A stretch of DNA of 64,000 bases from Verrucomicrobiales bacterium (GTDB taxonomy: Bacteria > Verrucomicrobiota > Verrucomicrobiia > Verrucomicrobiales > DEV007): the NCBI GenBank assembly GCA_029213005.1, contig JARGPI010000032.1, forward strand, positions 1 through 64,000, written 5' to 3'. Both the position numbers and the translations under genes were made by a program. Shown one piece after another: positions 55,929 through 64,000 of the stretch. The notes under the pieces were generated by a model, which ran no database searches, was not told the origin of the DNA, and saw only the letters and a program-made list of their open reading frames with translations. Position 1 is the stretch's first letter. Each line of letters begins with the position of its first letter.

Positions 55929-57508
55929 TTGATCTCGTCCCGTTCCCAGAGGCCGTTACCATTAAGGTCACGTCGATCGAAGTTTGCACGGATAATCTCT
56001 ACTTTCTCAGTGCGTCCGGCGAGGAATTCCTCCCAGGTCACTTCGTCGTTGTTGTCTTTATTCCGCTGTTGAAAGATAGTGGCATCGGTGGGCCCGGAAG
56101 GCTTGCGTGTCGCTTTCGAAACCGGCGGTTGAAGCTCTCTTTTGCCCTCGATATACCAATCGAAATAATTTGCGGCATTTCGACTCGTGCCCGCGGACTT
56201 CAGGGCCCAGATTCCCGGGGGCGACAACTCTCCAGCCCAGGTGGAAAGTCTCTGTTTCAGCTTCGTGCCAATCTCGGGATGAGATGCGAGCACATCATTT
56301 TTCTCCTCCGCATCGGTTTCCATATCGAAAAGATATTCCCGATGGTCGGAACGAATATATTTCCAATTCCCTTCGCGAATCGCCGACTGCCCCAGCCAAC
56401 GCCAATAGAGTACGTCGTGCGGAGCGCCCGACTTTTCTTTAGTCAGAAAAGGTATCAAATTCACGCCATCCAGCTGCGGATCTTCCGGTAACCCGGCAAG
56501 CGCCTGTGCGGTGGCGGCGACGTCGAGAGAAATCACCGGCTCACTGTAAACCTGCCCCCCGGGAATCGTGCCTTTCCAGTTCACCACGAACGGCACGCGC
56601 ACTCCACCTTCAGTCAGCATTCCCTTTTCGCCATTCAACGGAGTGTTAACCGAGCCGTCCCAGCCGGGACCTCCGCCGGGAGCATCGACTTTGTGAATTT
56701 TAAGAGGTGCCCCGTTATCACCGATCACCCAGATCAGCGTCTTCTTTTCCAGATTATTTTTATTCAGAGTCTCGACAATTTTCCCGACTCCATCATCCAC
56801 TGCGGAGAGCATCGCGAGGGCTTGACGGCGGCGCTGCGGCATCTCGCCGGGAAAGCGATCGAGATATTTCTTCGGGGCATCAAGCGGGACATGAGGAGCC
56901 CGGTAGGCGAGATAGAAAAAGAAGGGCTGTTCCCGATACCGGGAAACAAACGATGCGGCCACTTCACTACAGGCATCGATATGATACAGGCCGGATTTCT
57001 CTATACCGAAACGAACATCCTTTCCCTCCAAATCTATATTGGCCTGACCGGGGGCGTTGCTATTTTTGTGAAAGACATGATCAAAGCCATGTTGGCTGAT
57101 TTCATTACCCGGACCGAGGTGCCATTTCCCCGCCATACCGGTCGCGTACCCTGCGTTCTTAAGACGCTCCGCAATCGTCTCGACCTGATCGAAGCGGGCC
57201 ATCACCCCGGGGTCCTGGAACTCCGGATTTGATTCGAGCCCGAACCGGTTCTGATATTGCCCCGTAAGAATCCCACCGCGCGACGGAACACACTGCGGAG
57301 CCGTCACATAACCATCCGTCATCCTGACACCCGTTTCCGCGAGCGCATCGATATGCGGCGTCCGCACATCATCCACCGAACCCTGGCAACCGAGATCGGC
57401 GTATCCATGATCATCAGTAAATACCAGAATAATATTCGGCTTTTCCACTGCCGGAAGAAAAGACGCGACCCCGAGAAGGATCGCGTAGTAGACAAGCAAT
57501 TTTCGCAT
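55925..57508 (-). CDS. Sulfatase with EF-hand-like C-terminus
   Basis: 527 residues. Signal peptide (MRKLLVYYAILLGVASFLPA), FTDDHGYADLG, CVPSR (73-77), GKWHLGPGNEIS and GDNGAPLKI in place of the common SDNG. The last 45 residues carry two EF-hand-like loops (NKDNNDEVTWEEF and DRRDLNGNGLWERDE), which probably bind Ca. EF-hand-bearing sulfatases are known from planctomycetes and Verrucomicrobiota. First gene of the sulfatase pair. Confidence 0.93.
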   Translation of the reverse strand: MRKLLVYYAILLGVASFLPAVEKPNIILVFTDDHGYADLGCQGSVDDVRTPHIDALAETGVRMTDGYVTAPQCVPSRGGILTGQYQNRFGLESNPEFQDPGVMARFDQVETIAERLKNAGYATGMAGKWHLGPGNEISQHGFDHVFHKNSNAPGQANIDLEGKDVRFGIEKSGLYHIDACSEVAASFVSRYREQPFFFYLAYRAPHVPLDAPKKYLDRFPGEMPQRRRQALAMLSAVDDGVGKIVETLNKNNLEKKTLIWVIGDNGAPLKIHKVDAPGGGPGWDGSVNTPLNGEKGMLTEGGVRVPFVVNWKGTIPGGQVYSEPVISLDVAATAQALAGLPEDPQLDGVNLIPFLTKEKSGAPHDVLYWRWLGQSAIREGNWKYIRSDHREYLFDMETDAEEKNDVLASHPEIGTKLKQRLSTWAGELSPPGIWALKSAGTSRNAANYFDWYIEGKRELQPPVSKATRKPSGPTDATIFQQRNKDNNDEVTWEEFLAGRTEKVEIIRANFDRRDLNGNGLWERDEIK

Positions 57509-57833
57509 GCGCTTGGATAGTTCACATCCCCACCCTTTGCAACGTCACCAATCGCGCCCCGCAGAACCGGCGTCGCCGCCTGTTCAGCTAAGTCTCTCTG
57601 CTCCTTAATCGTAAGAACAGGCGGGAACGCCTATTCTACACCTAAACTTTATTTCCTACCTCCCCCATCCCCGACAAGCGAACACATCCATAAATCCATC
57701 GACAGGCTTTACAAATTACGCTACCAACATACCTACAATATCAATCTTTATCGGTGTGAGATCGATCTGTGAAAACTCAACAAAACGAGACGCGGACACG
57801 CCCCCGGGAAGAAAAAGGCCGCTAAAAAAACGA
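57509..57833. other. Intergenic region with competing hairpins
   Basis: 325 bases between divergent genes. CGCCTGTTC (57577-57585) pairs with GAACAGGCG (57615-57623), and the latter can instead form AGGCG-GGAA-CGCCT (57619-57632). The rest, to 57833, is AT-rich promoter-like sequence with no gene. Confidence 0.5.
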
Positions 57834-58838
57834 ATGAAATTATTCCAAATTATTCTGGCAACGGCCATCTTAGCCGCTTCGCTTGCGATCGCCCGACAGC
57901 CTTCCAAACCGCACACAAAGATTTTCAAACCGAGCGACGACGAACTGGCGGCTGCCATTAAACTCGGTCAGAAAGAAAGAAAAAGCGGTCCCCTGCAGTT
58001 TGTGAAAGGCAACGGATTGCGCATCCTCATGACCGGCCATAGCTGGGTGGCACCCGGGCGAACTTCGCTTTTACAAATCGCCGAAGGAGCCGGTCTCGAT
58101 GGACACCACCAGCGCCACCATTCCGGCGGCGGCCCGACCGGATCCGCCAACGCCATTTGGTTAAAAGAATTCGGAAAATGGAAACAAGGAGTCGAGGCCA
58201 ACCCGATCCTGATCCCCACGATCGCCACCGGCGAGTGGGATGTGATGACCTGGGGATCCTACTACGAAGATAAGCCGGAGTACTATACCCAGTGGATTGA
58301 CCTCTGCCTGAAACACAATCCAGAGATGGTTTTCTATGTCCAGGGTGGCTGGCCCCGTTTCCTCCCGGAATACAAAACCAAAACTCCCGACGAAATTCTC
58401 AAGGCCATGAAAGCGCTTCAGGCCGGCAATCTCGAAGATATTTATCGCCCCCGGTATCAACCGCTTGAGAAGATGTATCCCGGCAAACTCCGGATGATTC
58501 CCACCAGTTACGCTGTGGTCGATCTGATCGAACAGTTTTATAACGGCGAGCTCCCAAACCTTGATTGTGTCGATGAAAAATCAAGCGGAGGAAAAAGCGG
58601 AATCTACCGCGACGGCGGTCACCTTTCCCGCACCAGCGGCATCGAACATCTCATCGGTTATCTATACTACGGAATGATATACCGAAAGTCTCCCGCCCTG
58701 ATCGAGAACTCCACACCTAAAAACATCCCGGCCGAGTTCGATCGGAGGATGCGCATAGCCGCCTGGAAAGCAATCGTAAACCACCCATTTACCCACATCG
58801 ATGACGACGACGGAGATGGCATCGAAGACACGGATTGA
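57834..58838 (+). CDS. Exported protein, SGNH-like fold suspected
   Basis: 334 residues from ATG 57834, where a signal peptide starts (MKLFQIILATAILAASLAIA); the open frame upstream is not used. ILMTGHSWVAPGRTSLLQIAEGAG resembles the first block of SGNH hydrolases with Ser after GH, and IYRDGGHLSRTSGIEHLIGY contains a DGGHLS segment like their last block (Asp and His). The usual Gly and Asn blocks are not clear. The C-terminus ends in an Asp-rich DDDDGDGIEDTD, a calcium-type loop. Function unknown, esterase plausible. Confidence 0.7.
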   Translation: MKLFQIILATAILAASLAIARQPSKPHTKIFKPSDDELAAAIKLGQKERKSGPLQFVKGNGLRILMTGHSWVAPGRTSLLQIAEGAGLDGHHQRHHSGGGPTGSANAIWLKEFGKWKQGVEANPILIPTIATGEWDVMTWGSYYEDKPEYYTQWIDLCLKHNPEMVFYVQGGWPRFLPEYKTKTPDEILKAMKALQAGNLEDIYRPRYQPLEKMYPGKLRMIPTSYAVVDLIEQFYNGELPNLDCVDEKSSGGKSGIYRDGGHLSRTSGIEHLIGYLYYGMIYRKSPALIENSTPKNIPAEFDRRMRIAAWKAIVNHPFTHIDDDDGDGIEDTD

Positions 58839-59301
58839 AATCCTTCGAGCAGAGCTGAACTCGCGCACATTTCCCGGCCGTTTTTGTCGATTACCGAAGC
58901 GACTGTACAGGGTACAATCCGGCACTGTACCCTGTACAAAAGTTGATATCTCCGCCTCAACACCCGCATCATTTACTCCGAAATGAAACCGGGTAGGGTC
59001 TTCGAACGGACTAGACGATTTGCCATGAGTTATCAGGCTGAAAGGAACAATCAAAAATTGGCCCCACTCTCTCTCCGAAAAAGTAGCCGCGTTTGCCAAA
59101 AACGCGGACGATCAACCGAAGCACCACTGGACCAATGAAACGCCACCCTCTCTGCGAGGGCGGCTACTTTGCCCGACGGCCGCAAGACGCTCGCAAACCT
59201 CGCATTTCGCCAGAACGTTACCCCGCGATTCCGCCCGACAATGTCATTCCCATGTGGATTTCACACATTGATTTCCGGGTGACGTTAGCGGTTGGTACCG
59301 G
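58839..59301. other. Gene-free region before sulfatase trio
   Basis: 463 bases. It holds GTACAGGGTACA site D (58902-58939) and an inverted pair AAAGTAGCCGC / GCGGCTACTTT (59080-59090 and 59160-59170). No supported gene. Promoter of the sulfatase trio is expected near its right end. Confidence 0.5.
58902..58939. repeat. GTACAGGGTACA hairpin, site D
   Basis: ACTGTACAGGGTACAA (58902-58917) and ACTGTACCCTGTACAA (58924-58939) are inverted arms separated by six bases; the stem is about 14 base pairs. It starts 63 bases past the stop of the SGNH-like gene. Confidence 0.85.
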
Positions 59302-60732
59302 GTGGAAAACCAAGCTCATCTTCATCTACTCGCGGCGCTGTTACTCGCTGGCTTCAGCGGATTGTGTGTCCCTCAATTGACTGCAACTGAGGTAACGAAG
59401 CCGAACTTGATCATCATCTTCACCGATGATCAGGGCTACGCCGATCTGAGTTGCTTCGGCGGCAAGCATGTTTACACGCCTAACATCGATCAGATGGCCA
59501 GAGAAGGGGCGCGGCTGACCAGCTTTTACGTCGCGGCACCGCTGTGCACGCCCTCGCGGGCGGCGCTGATGACGGGATGCTACCCGGCGCGGATCGATAT
59601 GGACGTGCCGTCTTCGATCGCGGTCGAAATGAAGCACATTCCGGCGGGCCGGAAATTTCCGGTTTGCCTGGCGGGTGACGGGCGGGGACTGAATCCGAAG
59701 GAGCTGACGATTGCTGAAGTGACCCAATCCGCAGGTTACAAAACCGGAATGTTTGGTAAGTGGCATTTGGGAGATCAACCCGAATTTCTGCCGACCCGTC
59801 AGGGATTTGAGGAATACTTCGGCATCCCCTACAGTCATGACATCCACCCGAAGCATAAGAATCAAAAGACCTTCAAGTTTCCGCCGCTGCCCTTGCTCGA
59901 AAGAGAGACCGTCATCGAGCTGGCGCCGGACGCGAACTACCTGACCCGTCGCATCACCGAACGTGCGGTCGATTTTATTAAGCGGAACAAGGATGATAGC
60001 TTCTTTCTCTACGTGGCGCATCCGCTGCCGCATGGTCCTCTGGCGGCATCGCCTGAAATAAAAAAGGCATACGCCGAACAACTCAAAGTGAATGGTGCGG
60101 GTAAGCCGGGCATTTTCCCGGCCACGATTTATGAGATCGATTGGTCGGTCGGGGAAATTCTCAAGACGCTCAAGGAACAGGGAATCGATGAAAATACCCT
60201 CATACTGTTTTCGACCGACAATGGCCCTGCCAAAGGCTCCGCGAAACCTTTGAGCGGGAAGAAAGGAAGCACCCTGGAGGGTGGCCAGCGAGTGCCCACA
60301 GTCATTCGTTGGCCGAAAGGCATTCCTGCTGGCATCGAAAATGACAAACTGCTCACCGCCATGGATGTGTTGCCAACGTTCGCTAAGTTGAGTGGTGCCA
60401 AGCTACCGGATGATCTCATCATTGATGGCAAAGACATGATGCCAACCCTTGTGAAGGCAGCCGAAAGTCCGCACGAGTATTTCTTTTATGCGCACTGGGG
60501 TGTTCTCGAGGCCGTGCGTTGGAAATCATGGAAACTCCGCATCGTCGATGGCAAGGAAGCCCTCTATAACCTCGACGATGACATTAGCGAAAAAAACAAT
60601 GTTATTACCAGCCACCCCGAGATCGTACAACAATTGAAAGCCGCCATGCAAAGCTTTGAGAAAGAAATGGCAGCCAATGTCCGTCCTGCCGGCTCGGTCA
60701 AAAACCCGGTCCCACTAACACTTAAGAAATAG
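59302..60732 (+). CDS. Secreted sulfatase (trio, first)
   Basis: 476 residues starting with GTG at 59302; a leader follows (HLLAALLLAGFSGLC). Motifs: FTDDQGYADLS, CTPSR (82-86), GKWHLGDQPEF, HPLPHGPLAAS and STDNGPAKGS. Shorter than the sulfatases at 54-57 kb, without extra domains. Spaced 15 bases from the next sulfatase, so co-transcribed. The three in this run differ clearly from one another, which suggests different positions on a common glycan rather than recent duplication. Confidence 0.92.
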   Translation: MENQAHLHLLAALLLAGFSGLCVPQLTATEVTKPNLIIIFTDDQGYADLSCFGGKHVYTPNIDQMAREGARLTSFYVAAPLCTPSRAALMTGCYPARIDMDVPSSIAVEMKHIPAGRKFPVCLAGDGRGLNPKELTIAEVTQSAGYKTGMFGKWHLGDQPEFLPTRQGFEEYFGIPYSHDIHPKHKNQKTFKFPPLPLLERETVIELAPDANYLTRRITERAVDFIKRNKDDSFFLYVAHPLPHGPLAASPEIKKAYAEQLKVNGAGKPGIFPATIYEIDWSVGEILKTLKEQGIDENTLILFSTDNGPAKGSAKPLSGKKGSTLEGGQRVPTVIRWPKGIPAGIENDKLLTAMDVLPTFAKLSGAKLPDDLIIDGKDMMPTLVKAAESPHEYFFYAHWGVLEAVRWKSWKLRIVDGKEALYNLDDDISEKNNVITSHPEIVQQLKAAMQSFEKEMAANVRPAGSVKNPVPLTLKK

Positions 60733-60747
60733 ATATATATAGTTAAA

Positions 60748-62364
60748 ATGCGTTTAAAAACATTACTCTCACTTATCTCCGCTACCGTGTGGGCAATCAC
60801 TCCGCTGTCCGCAGCGGAGGCCCAGCTACCCAATGTGGTTCTAATCTATGCAGATGACCTCGGCTACGGCGACGCAGGCTGCTACGGCGCCACCAAGGTG
60901 CAGACCCCGAACATCGACAAGCTCGCCACCGAGGGCCGGCGCTTCACCGACGCGCACTCCGCGTCGGCAGTCTGTACGCCGTCGCGTTACGGCGTGATGA
61001 CCGGAGAATATCCGATGCGTGCGGGGCTTTGGGGACCGTGTAGTCCGACTAGCAAATTGTTGATCGATACTAATAAGATGACGATTGCGTCGCTATTGAA
61101 TCAGAAAGGATACGACACCTCGTGCTTCGGAAAATGGCACCTCGGCTTTGGCGAGAAGAGCGCCGATTACGCCAAACCCTTGCGCCCCGGTCCGCTGGAG
61201 TTGGGATTTGATTATTACTTCGGCGTACCGGTGGCGAACAGTGCTCCGCCGTACGTCTTTGTTGAAAATGATACCGTGGTCGGTATGACCGAAGACGATC
61301 CGATTGTCTATATCGGTAGAAAGGCCGGCGCAAAAGCAACCCCGATTACCCGACTGACCAGAGAGCATGGTTCACGAGTCGGAAATTGGTTTGGCGGTGC
61401 GGTGGAAGCCCACAAACTCTACAACGACTTCGAGCTGGGCACCGAGATGGCAAACCGGGCTACCAAATGGATCGGTGAACGCAGCGATAACCCGTTCTTT
61501 CTGTATCTGGCAACCACCAACATCCACCACCCGTTTACGCCGGCCCCGCGTTTTCAGGGAACCAGCGAGTGCGGACTATACGGCGATTTTATTCATGAAC
61601 TCGACTGGATAGTTGGTGAAGTGGTGAAGGCGCTGGAAGCGAAGGGCGTGGCCGATAACACGCTGATTATTTTCACCAGCGATAATGGCGGTATGTTCAA
61701 CCATGGCGGTCAGGAGGCATTCAAAGATGGTCACCGTCAGAACGGCGACTTGCTCGGCTTTAAATTTGGCTCGTGGGAAGGCGGACACCGCATTCCGTTC
61801 ATCGCGAAATGGCCGGGGAAAATTGAGCCGAACACGGAGTCAACGCAGATGATTAGCAGCGTGGATCTACTGGCTACCTTTGCAGCGATTACGGAGCAGG
61901 ACGTTGAGTCGGCGCAGCTGGCGGATAGTGTTAACATCCTGCCCGCGTTGATTTCGGACCCGGAAACGCCGGTGCGCGAATCCCTGGTGGTTACACCGAG
62001 GTACTCGGCTCAGATGATGGCTCGTAAAGGCAAGTGGTGCTATATCGGCGCGCAGAATTCCGGCGGATTTAACGGCGGTCCCGGAACCCACGCAGCCGGG
62101 GGTGCGATTGCAGCGGCGTATGTCGGCAACGTGAATAGCGACTTTGACGCGAAAGGTAAATACAAGCCCGATGCCCCGGAAGCGCAACTCTACGATCTGG
62201 AAGCCGACGTAAACCAGACAAAGAATGTCTATAAAGACTACCCCGAAGTTGTGCAGCAAATGAAGGCCCTGCTTAAGGAAGCCTGTGAAGGCGTGAACAT
62301 TCCCCGCGAAAAAAGAGCGGCCCGCACGCCGAAACCAAAGGCCAAAGCCAAAGCAAAGGAATAA
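60748..62364 (+). CDS. Secreted sulfatase (trio, second)
   Basis: 538 residues. Signal peptide (MRLKTLLSLISATVWAITPL), ADDLGYGDAGCYG, CTPSR (76-80) in a CTPSRYGVMTGEYPMR context like the sulfatase at 1771, GKWHLGFGEKS and TSDNGGMFNHGG. The last 15 residues (TPKPKAKAKAKE) are a Lys-Ala tail without a known role. Begins 15 bases after the previous sulfatase. Confidence 0.92.
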   Translation: MRLKTLLSLISATVWAITPLSAAEAQLPNVVLIYADDLGYGDAGCYGATKVQTPNIDKLATEGRRFTDAHSASAVCTPSRYGVMTGEYPMRAGLWGPCSPTSKLLIDTNKMTIASLLNQKGYDTSCFGKWHLGFGEKSADYAKPLRPGPLELGFDYYFGVPVANSAPPYVFVENDTVVGMTEDDPIVYIGRKAGAKATPITRLTREHGSRVGNWFGGAVEAHKLYNDFELGTEMANRATKWIGERSDNPFFLYLATTNIHHPFTPAPRFQGTSECGLYGDFIHELDWIVGEVVKALEAKGVADNTLIIFTSDNGGMFNHGGQEAFKDGHRQNGDLLGFKFGSWEGGHRIPFIAKWPGKIEPNTESTQMISSVDLLATFAAITEQDVESAQLADSVNILPALISDPETPVRESLVVTPRYSAQMMARKGKWCYIGAQNSGGFNGGPGTHAAGGAIAAAYVGNVNSDFDAKGKYKPDAPEAQLYDLEADVNQTKNVYKDYPEVVQQMKALLKEACEGVNIPREKRAARTPKPKAKAKAKE

Positions 62365-62538
62365 TGGTAGCCCTGAAGTCGCGGCGTGTCGGATTTCCAA
62401 AATTTTATTTCTTAATTCATATTATCGAAGCCCATCAGATTAGTGTTCCAAAAACTGAATCGCTAGTTAACACTAATCCCCTGCGCTCAACACTAATTAC
62501 ACGAATGGTTGAAGCCTTCGGCTCACTTGTAAACCAAC
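62365..62538. promoter_or_regulatory. ATTAGTGTT dyad before third sulfatase
   Basis: ATTAGTGTT (about 62439) and AACACTAAT (about 62470) are perfect inverted arms, and a third AACACTAAT lies near 62490. Repeated half-sites in a 174-base gap inside an otherwise tight run suggest an operator for the third sulfatase. No factor can be named. Confidence 0.4.
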
Positions 62539-63921
62539 ATGCACAAACTCATTCTTTTCCTCAGTTTATTTCTGACTTTTAGTTTCATCGGAGCTGAAGC
62601 CAGCGAGTCAGCGAAACCCAACATCATTGTCATCTTCGCAGACGATCTCGGCTACGGCGACCTGGGCTGTTACGGAGCGAAATACCCGACGCCAGCGCTC
62701 GATCAGATGGCGGCAGAAGGCTTTCGCTCGACCGATATGATTTCGGCTGCCAACGTTTGCACGCCCTCTAGAGCCGCCCTACTCACAGGGCGCTATCCGA
62801 ACCGTGCCGGGCTGCCGACCTATCGCATTCGGGGCAAGAAGGAGCACTACGGCCTGCATCCGGATGAGATCACTATTGCCGAGTTGCTCAAAACGGCTGG
62901 CTACCGTTCCCTGGCGGTCGGGAAATGGCACATCGGTTTTCTGATGGAAGGCGCCCATCCGATGGATCAGGGATTTGATGGCTATTTCGGGCTCCCTTAC
63001 AACTATTCCAAAAGTCACGATCCCTGGAACAAGGCGATCTTCCGCGACCGCAAAATGATTGAGGAGAATGTCAGGTTTCCCACCATCACTCCGCGCTACA
63101 ATGAGGAAGTGGTGAAGTTCATTGGAGAACAATCCAGGGATCAGCCCTTCTTTATCTACATGGCGCATCAAATCGCGCATGCCCCGGTCGTGCCGGGCAA
63201 ACCTTTTCTGGGTAAGTCGAAGGCAGGCAAGTATGCGGACTTCGTGACGGAGTTGGACCATAGTGTGGGGCAAGTCTTCCAGGCACTGCGCGACCATGAT
63301 CTGGACGATAATACTTTGGTGGTGTTCCTTGCCGACAACGGCCACCATGGCAAGGTGGGGTCGGGAGGTCCACTGTCTGGCAGCAAATATACCACGATGG
63401 AAGGTGGGCATCGCGTGGCGGGAATCTTTCGCTGGCCGGGCACGATTCCGGCAGGACAGGTTTCTGATGTTACCCTTTCCAGTATGGATCTGCTGCCGCT
63501 GTTTTGCGATCTCGCGGACGTCAAATTGCCGACCGACCGAACCATCGATGGGCAGAACATTCGTGATGTCCTGCTCGGTCAAACCGACGAGTCGCCGCAT
63601 CAGTTTTTGTATTACTACAATGGCATTAACCTCCAGGCAGTCCGCAAAGGCAAGTGGAAGCTGCATCTGCCTCGCACAGCGGCTGATCAACCTTACTGGG
63701 GGAATGTCAGTAAACAGCGCAGCTTCGTCAAACTGGACCAGCCCTTCCTGGTCAATTTGGACAGCGACATCGGCGAGAAGGTTAATGTTGCCGCTGAGAA
63801 TCCCGAGGTTGCCACCACGCTCTTGAAAGAAGCGGAGCGCATTCGTGCCGAGCTCGGTGATGTCGGACAAACCGGCAGCGACCAGCGTGCGTTATGGCGA
63901 ACTGAACTCAGTGAGTTTTAA
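62539..63921 (+). CDS. Secreted sulfatase (trio, third)
   Basis: 460 residues. Signal peptide (MHKLILFLSLFLTFSFIGAE), FADDLGYGDLGCYG, CTPSR (74-78), GKWHIGFLMEGAHPMDQGF and ADNGHHGKVG, with the GHR-type segment TTMEGGHRVAG. The shortest of the seven, close to the minimal family length. It is followed 39 bases later by the start of another exported protein on the same strand. Confidence 0.92.
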   Translation: MHKLILFLSLFLTFSFIGAEASESAKPNIIVIFADDLGYGDLGCYGAKYPTPALDQMAAEGFRSTDMISAANVCTPSRAALLTGRYPNRAGLPTYRIRGKKEHYGLHPDEITIAELLKTAGYRSLAVGKWHIGFLMEGAHPMDQGFDGYFGLPYNYSKSHDPWNKAIFRDRKMIEENVRFPTITPRYNEEVVKFIGEQSRDQPFFIYMAHQIAHAPVVPGKPFLGKSKAGKYADFVTELDHSVGQVFQALRDHDLDDNTLVVFLADNGHHGKVGSGGPLSGSKYTTMEGGHRVAGIFRWPGTIPAGQVSDVTLSSMDLLPLFCDLADVKLPTDRTIDGQNIRDVLLGQTDESPHQFLYYYNGINLQAVRKGKWKLHLPRTAADQPYWGNVSKQRSFVKLDQPFLVNLDSDIGEKVNVAAENPEVATTLLKEAERIRAELGDVGQTGSDQRALWRTELSEF

Positions 63922-63960
63922 CTACAATTACTAACTTAAAACAAGAAATCCTCCCGATAT

Positions 63961-64000
63961 ATGAAACGCATTTCAGTCTACATTCTGCTAACCATTTCCC
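63961..64000 (+). CDS. Start of next exported protein (partial)
   Basis: ATG 63961 opens MKRISVYILLTIS, a typical signal-peptide start, cut by the window edge. By position it continues the sulfatase run; its family cannot be known from 13 residues. Confidence 0.6.
   Translation, partial: MKRISVYILLTIS

Noticed and set aside
62779..63870. 363-codon minus-strand frame opposite the third sulfatase
   Set aside because: Antisense to intact sulfatase motifs; an effect of codon bias.

Overview
The window looks like chromosome from a Verrucomicrobiota bacterium; a planctomycete is the main alternative. Seven secreted sulfatases, a DUF1592/DUF1552 pair, a ThuA-cytochrome c protein beside a PVC-type dehydrogenase, an SHD1-domain protein and many exported proteins of unknown role are hallmarks of that superphylum. 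Shine-Dalgarno sequences are mostly weak or absent, and several genes start with GTG or TTG. No rRNA, CRISPR array or phage gene was seen. This is assigned from protein families only; no marker gene was compared.

Layout. 1-540: a 250-bp long-hairpin repeat and a nested inverted repeat. 540-3300: class D beta-lactamase and a divergent sulfatase. 3.4-7 kb: fabF and an ExbB-ExbD-TonB-like operon. 7-12.4 kb: two sensor kinases, a Pmp3-type protein and an NtrC-type regulator preceded by five TTGCA-N3-TGCA dyads. 12.4-24.7 kb: mostly envelope functions: alpha/beta hydrolase, thioredoxin-like/SHD1 protein, HtrA protease, zinc-ribbon protein, LuxR-type regulator, His-rich lipoprotein, ABC exporter with DUF1854 partner, NlpC/P60 hydrolase and an FAH-family enzyme.

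24.7-30.6 kb is an accessory island: second copy of the hairpin repeat, tRNA-Val, an intact REP-associated tyrosine transposase (RAYT) with one truncated tandem duplicate and one decayed copy, several tandem repeats, a duplicated 188-bp segment, an attC-like hairpin and a lone ClpP-class protease gene.

30.6-64 kb is a catabolic region: sulfatases (one fused to a sialidase-like propeller, one with EF-hand residues, one with a carbohydrate-binding-like tail), SGNH and sialate O-acetylesterase-like hydrolases, a GH71/99-like protein fused to an esterase, DUF1592 and DUF1552 proteins, a LamG lectin, two unrelated phosphatase types (PAP-like and PhoD), a lactonase-type propeller, and a Ser/Thr kinase. 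Together they suggest extracellular or periplasmic breakdown of sulfated, esterified polysaccharides. No sulfatase-maturing enzyme is present, so the formylglycine must be made by a gene elsewhere.

The most unusual signal is a family of short palindromes, TGTAC-AGG-GTACA, paired into hairpins just downstream of, or inside, the 3' ends of four unrelated genes and also bordering both copies of the 250-bp hairpin element. In one case the palindrome pair is translated as part of the C-terminus of an esterase.
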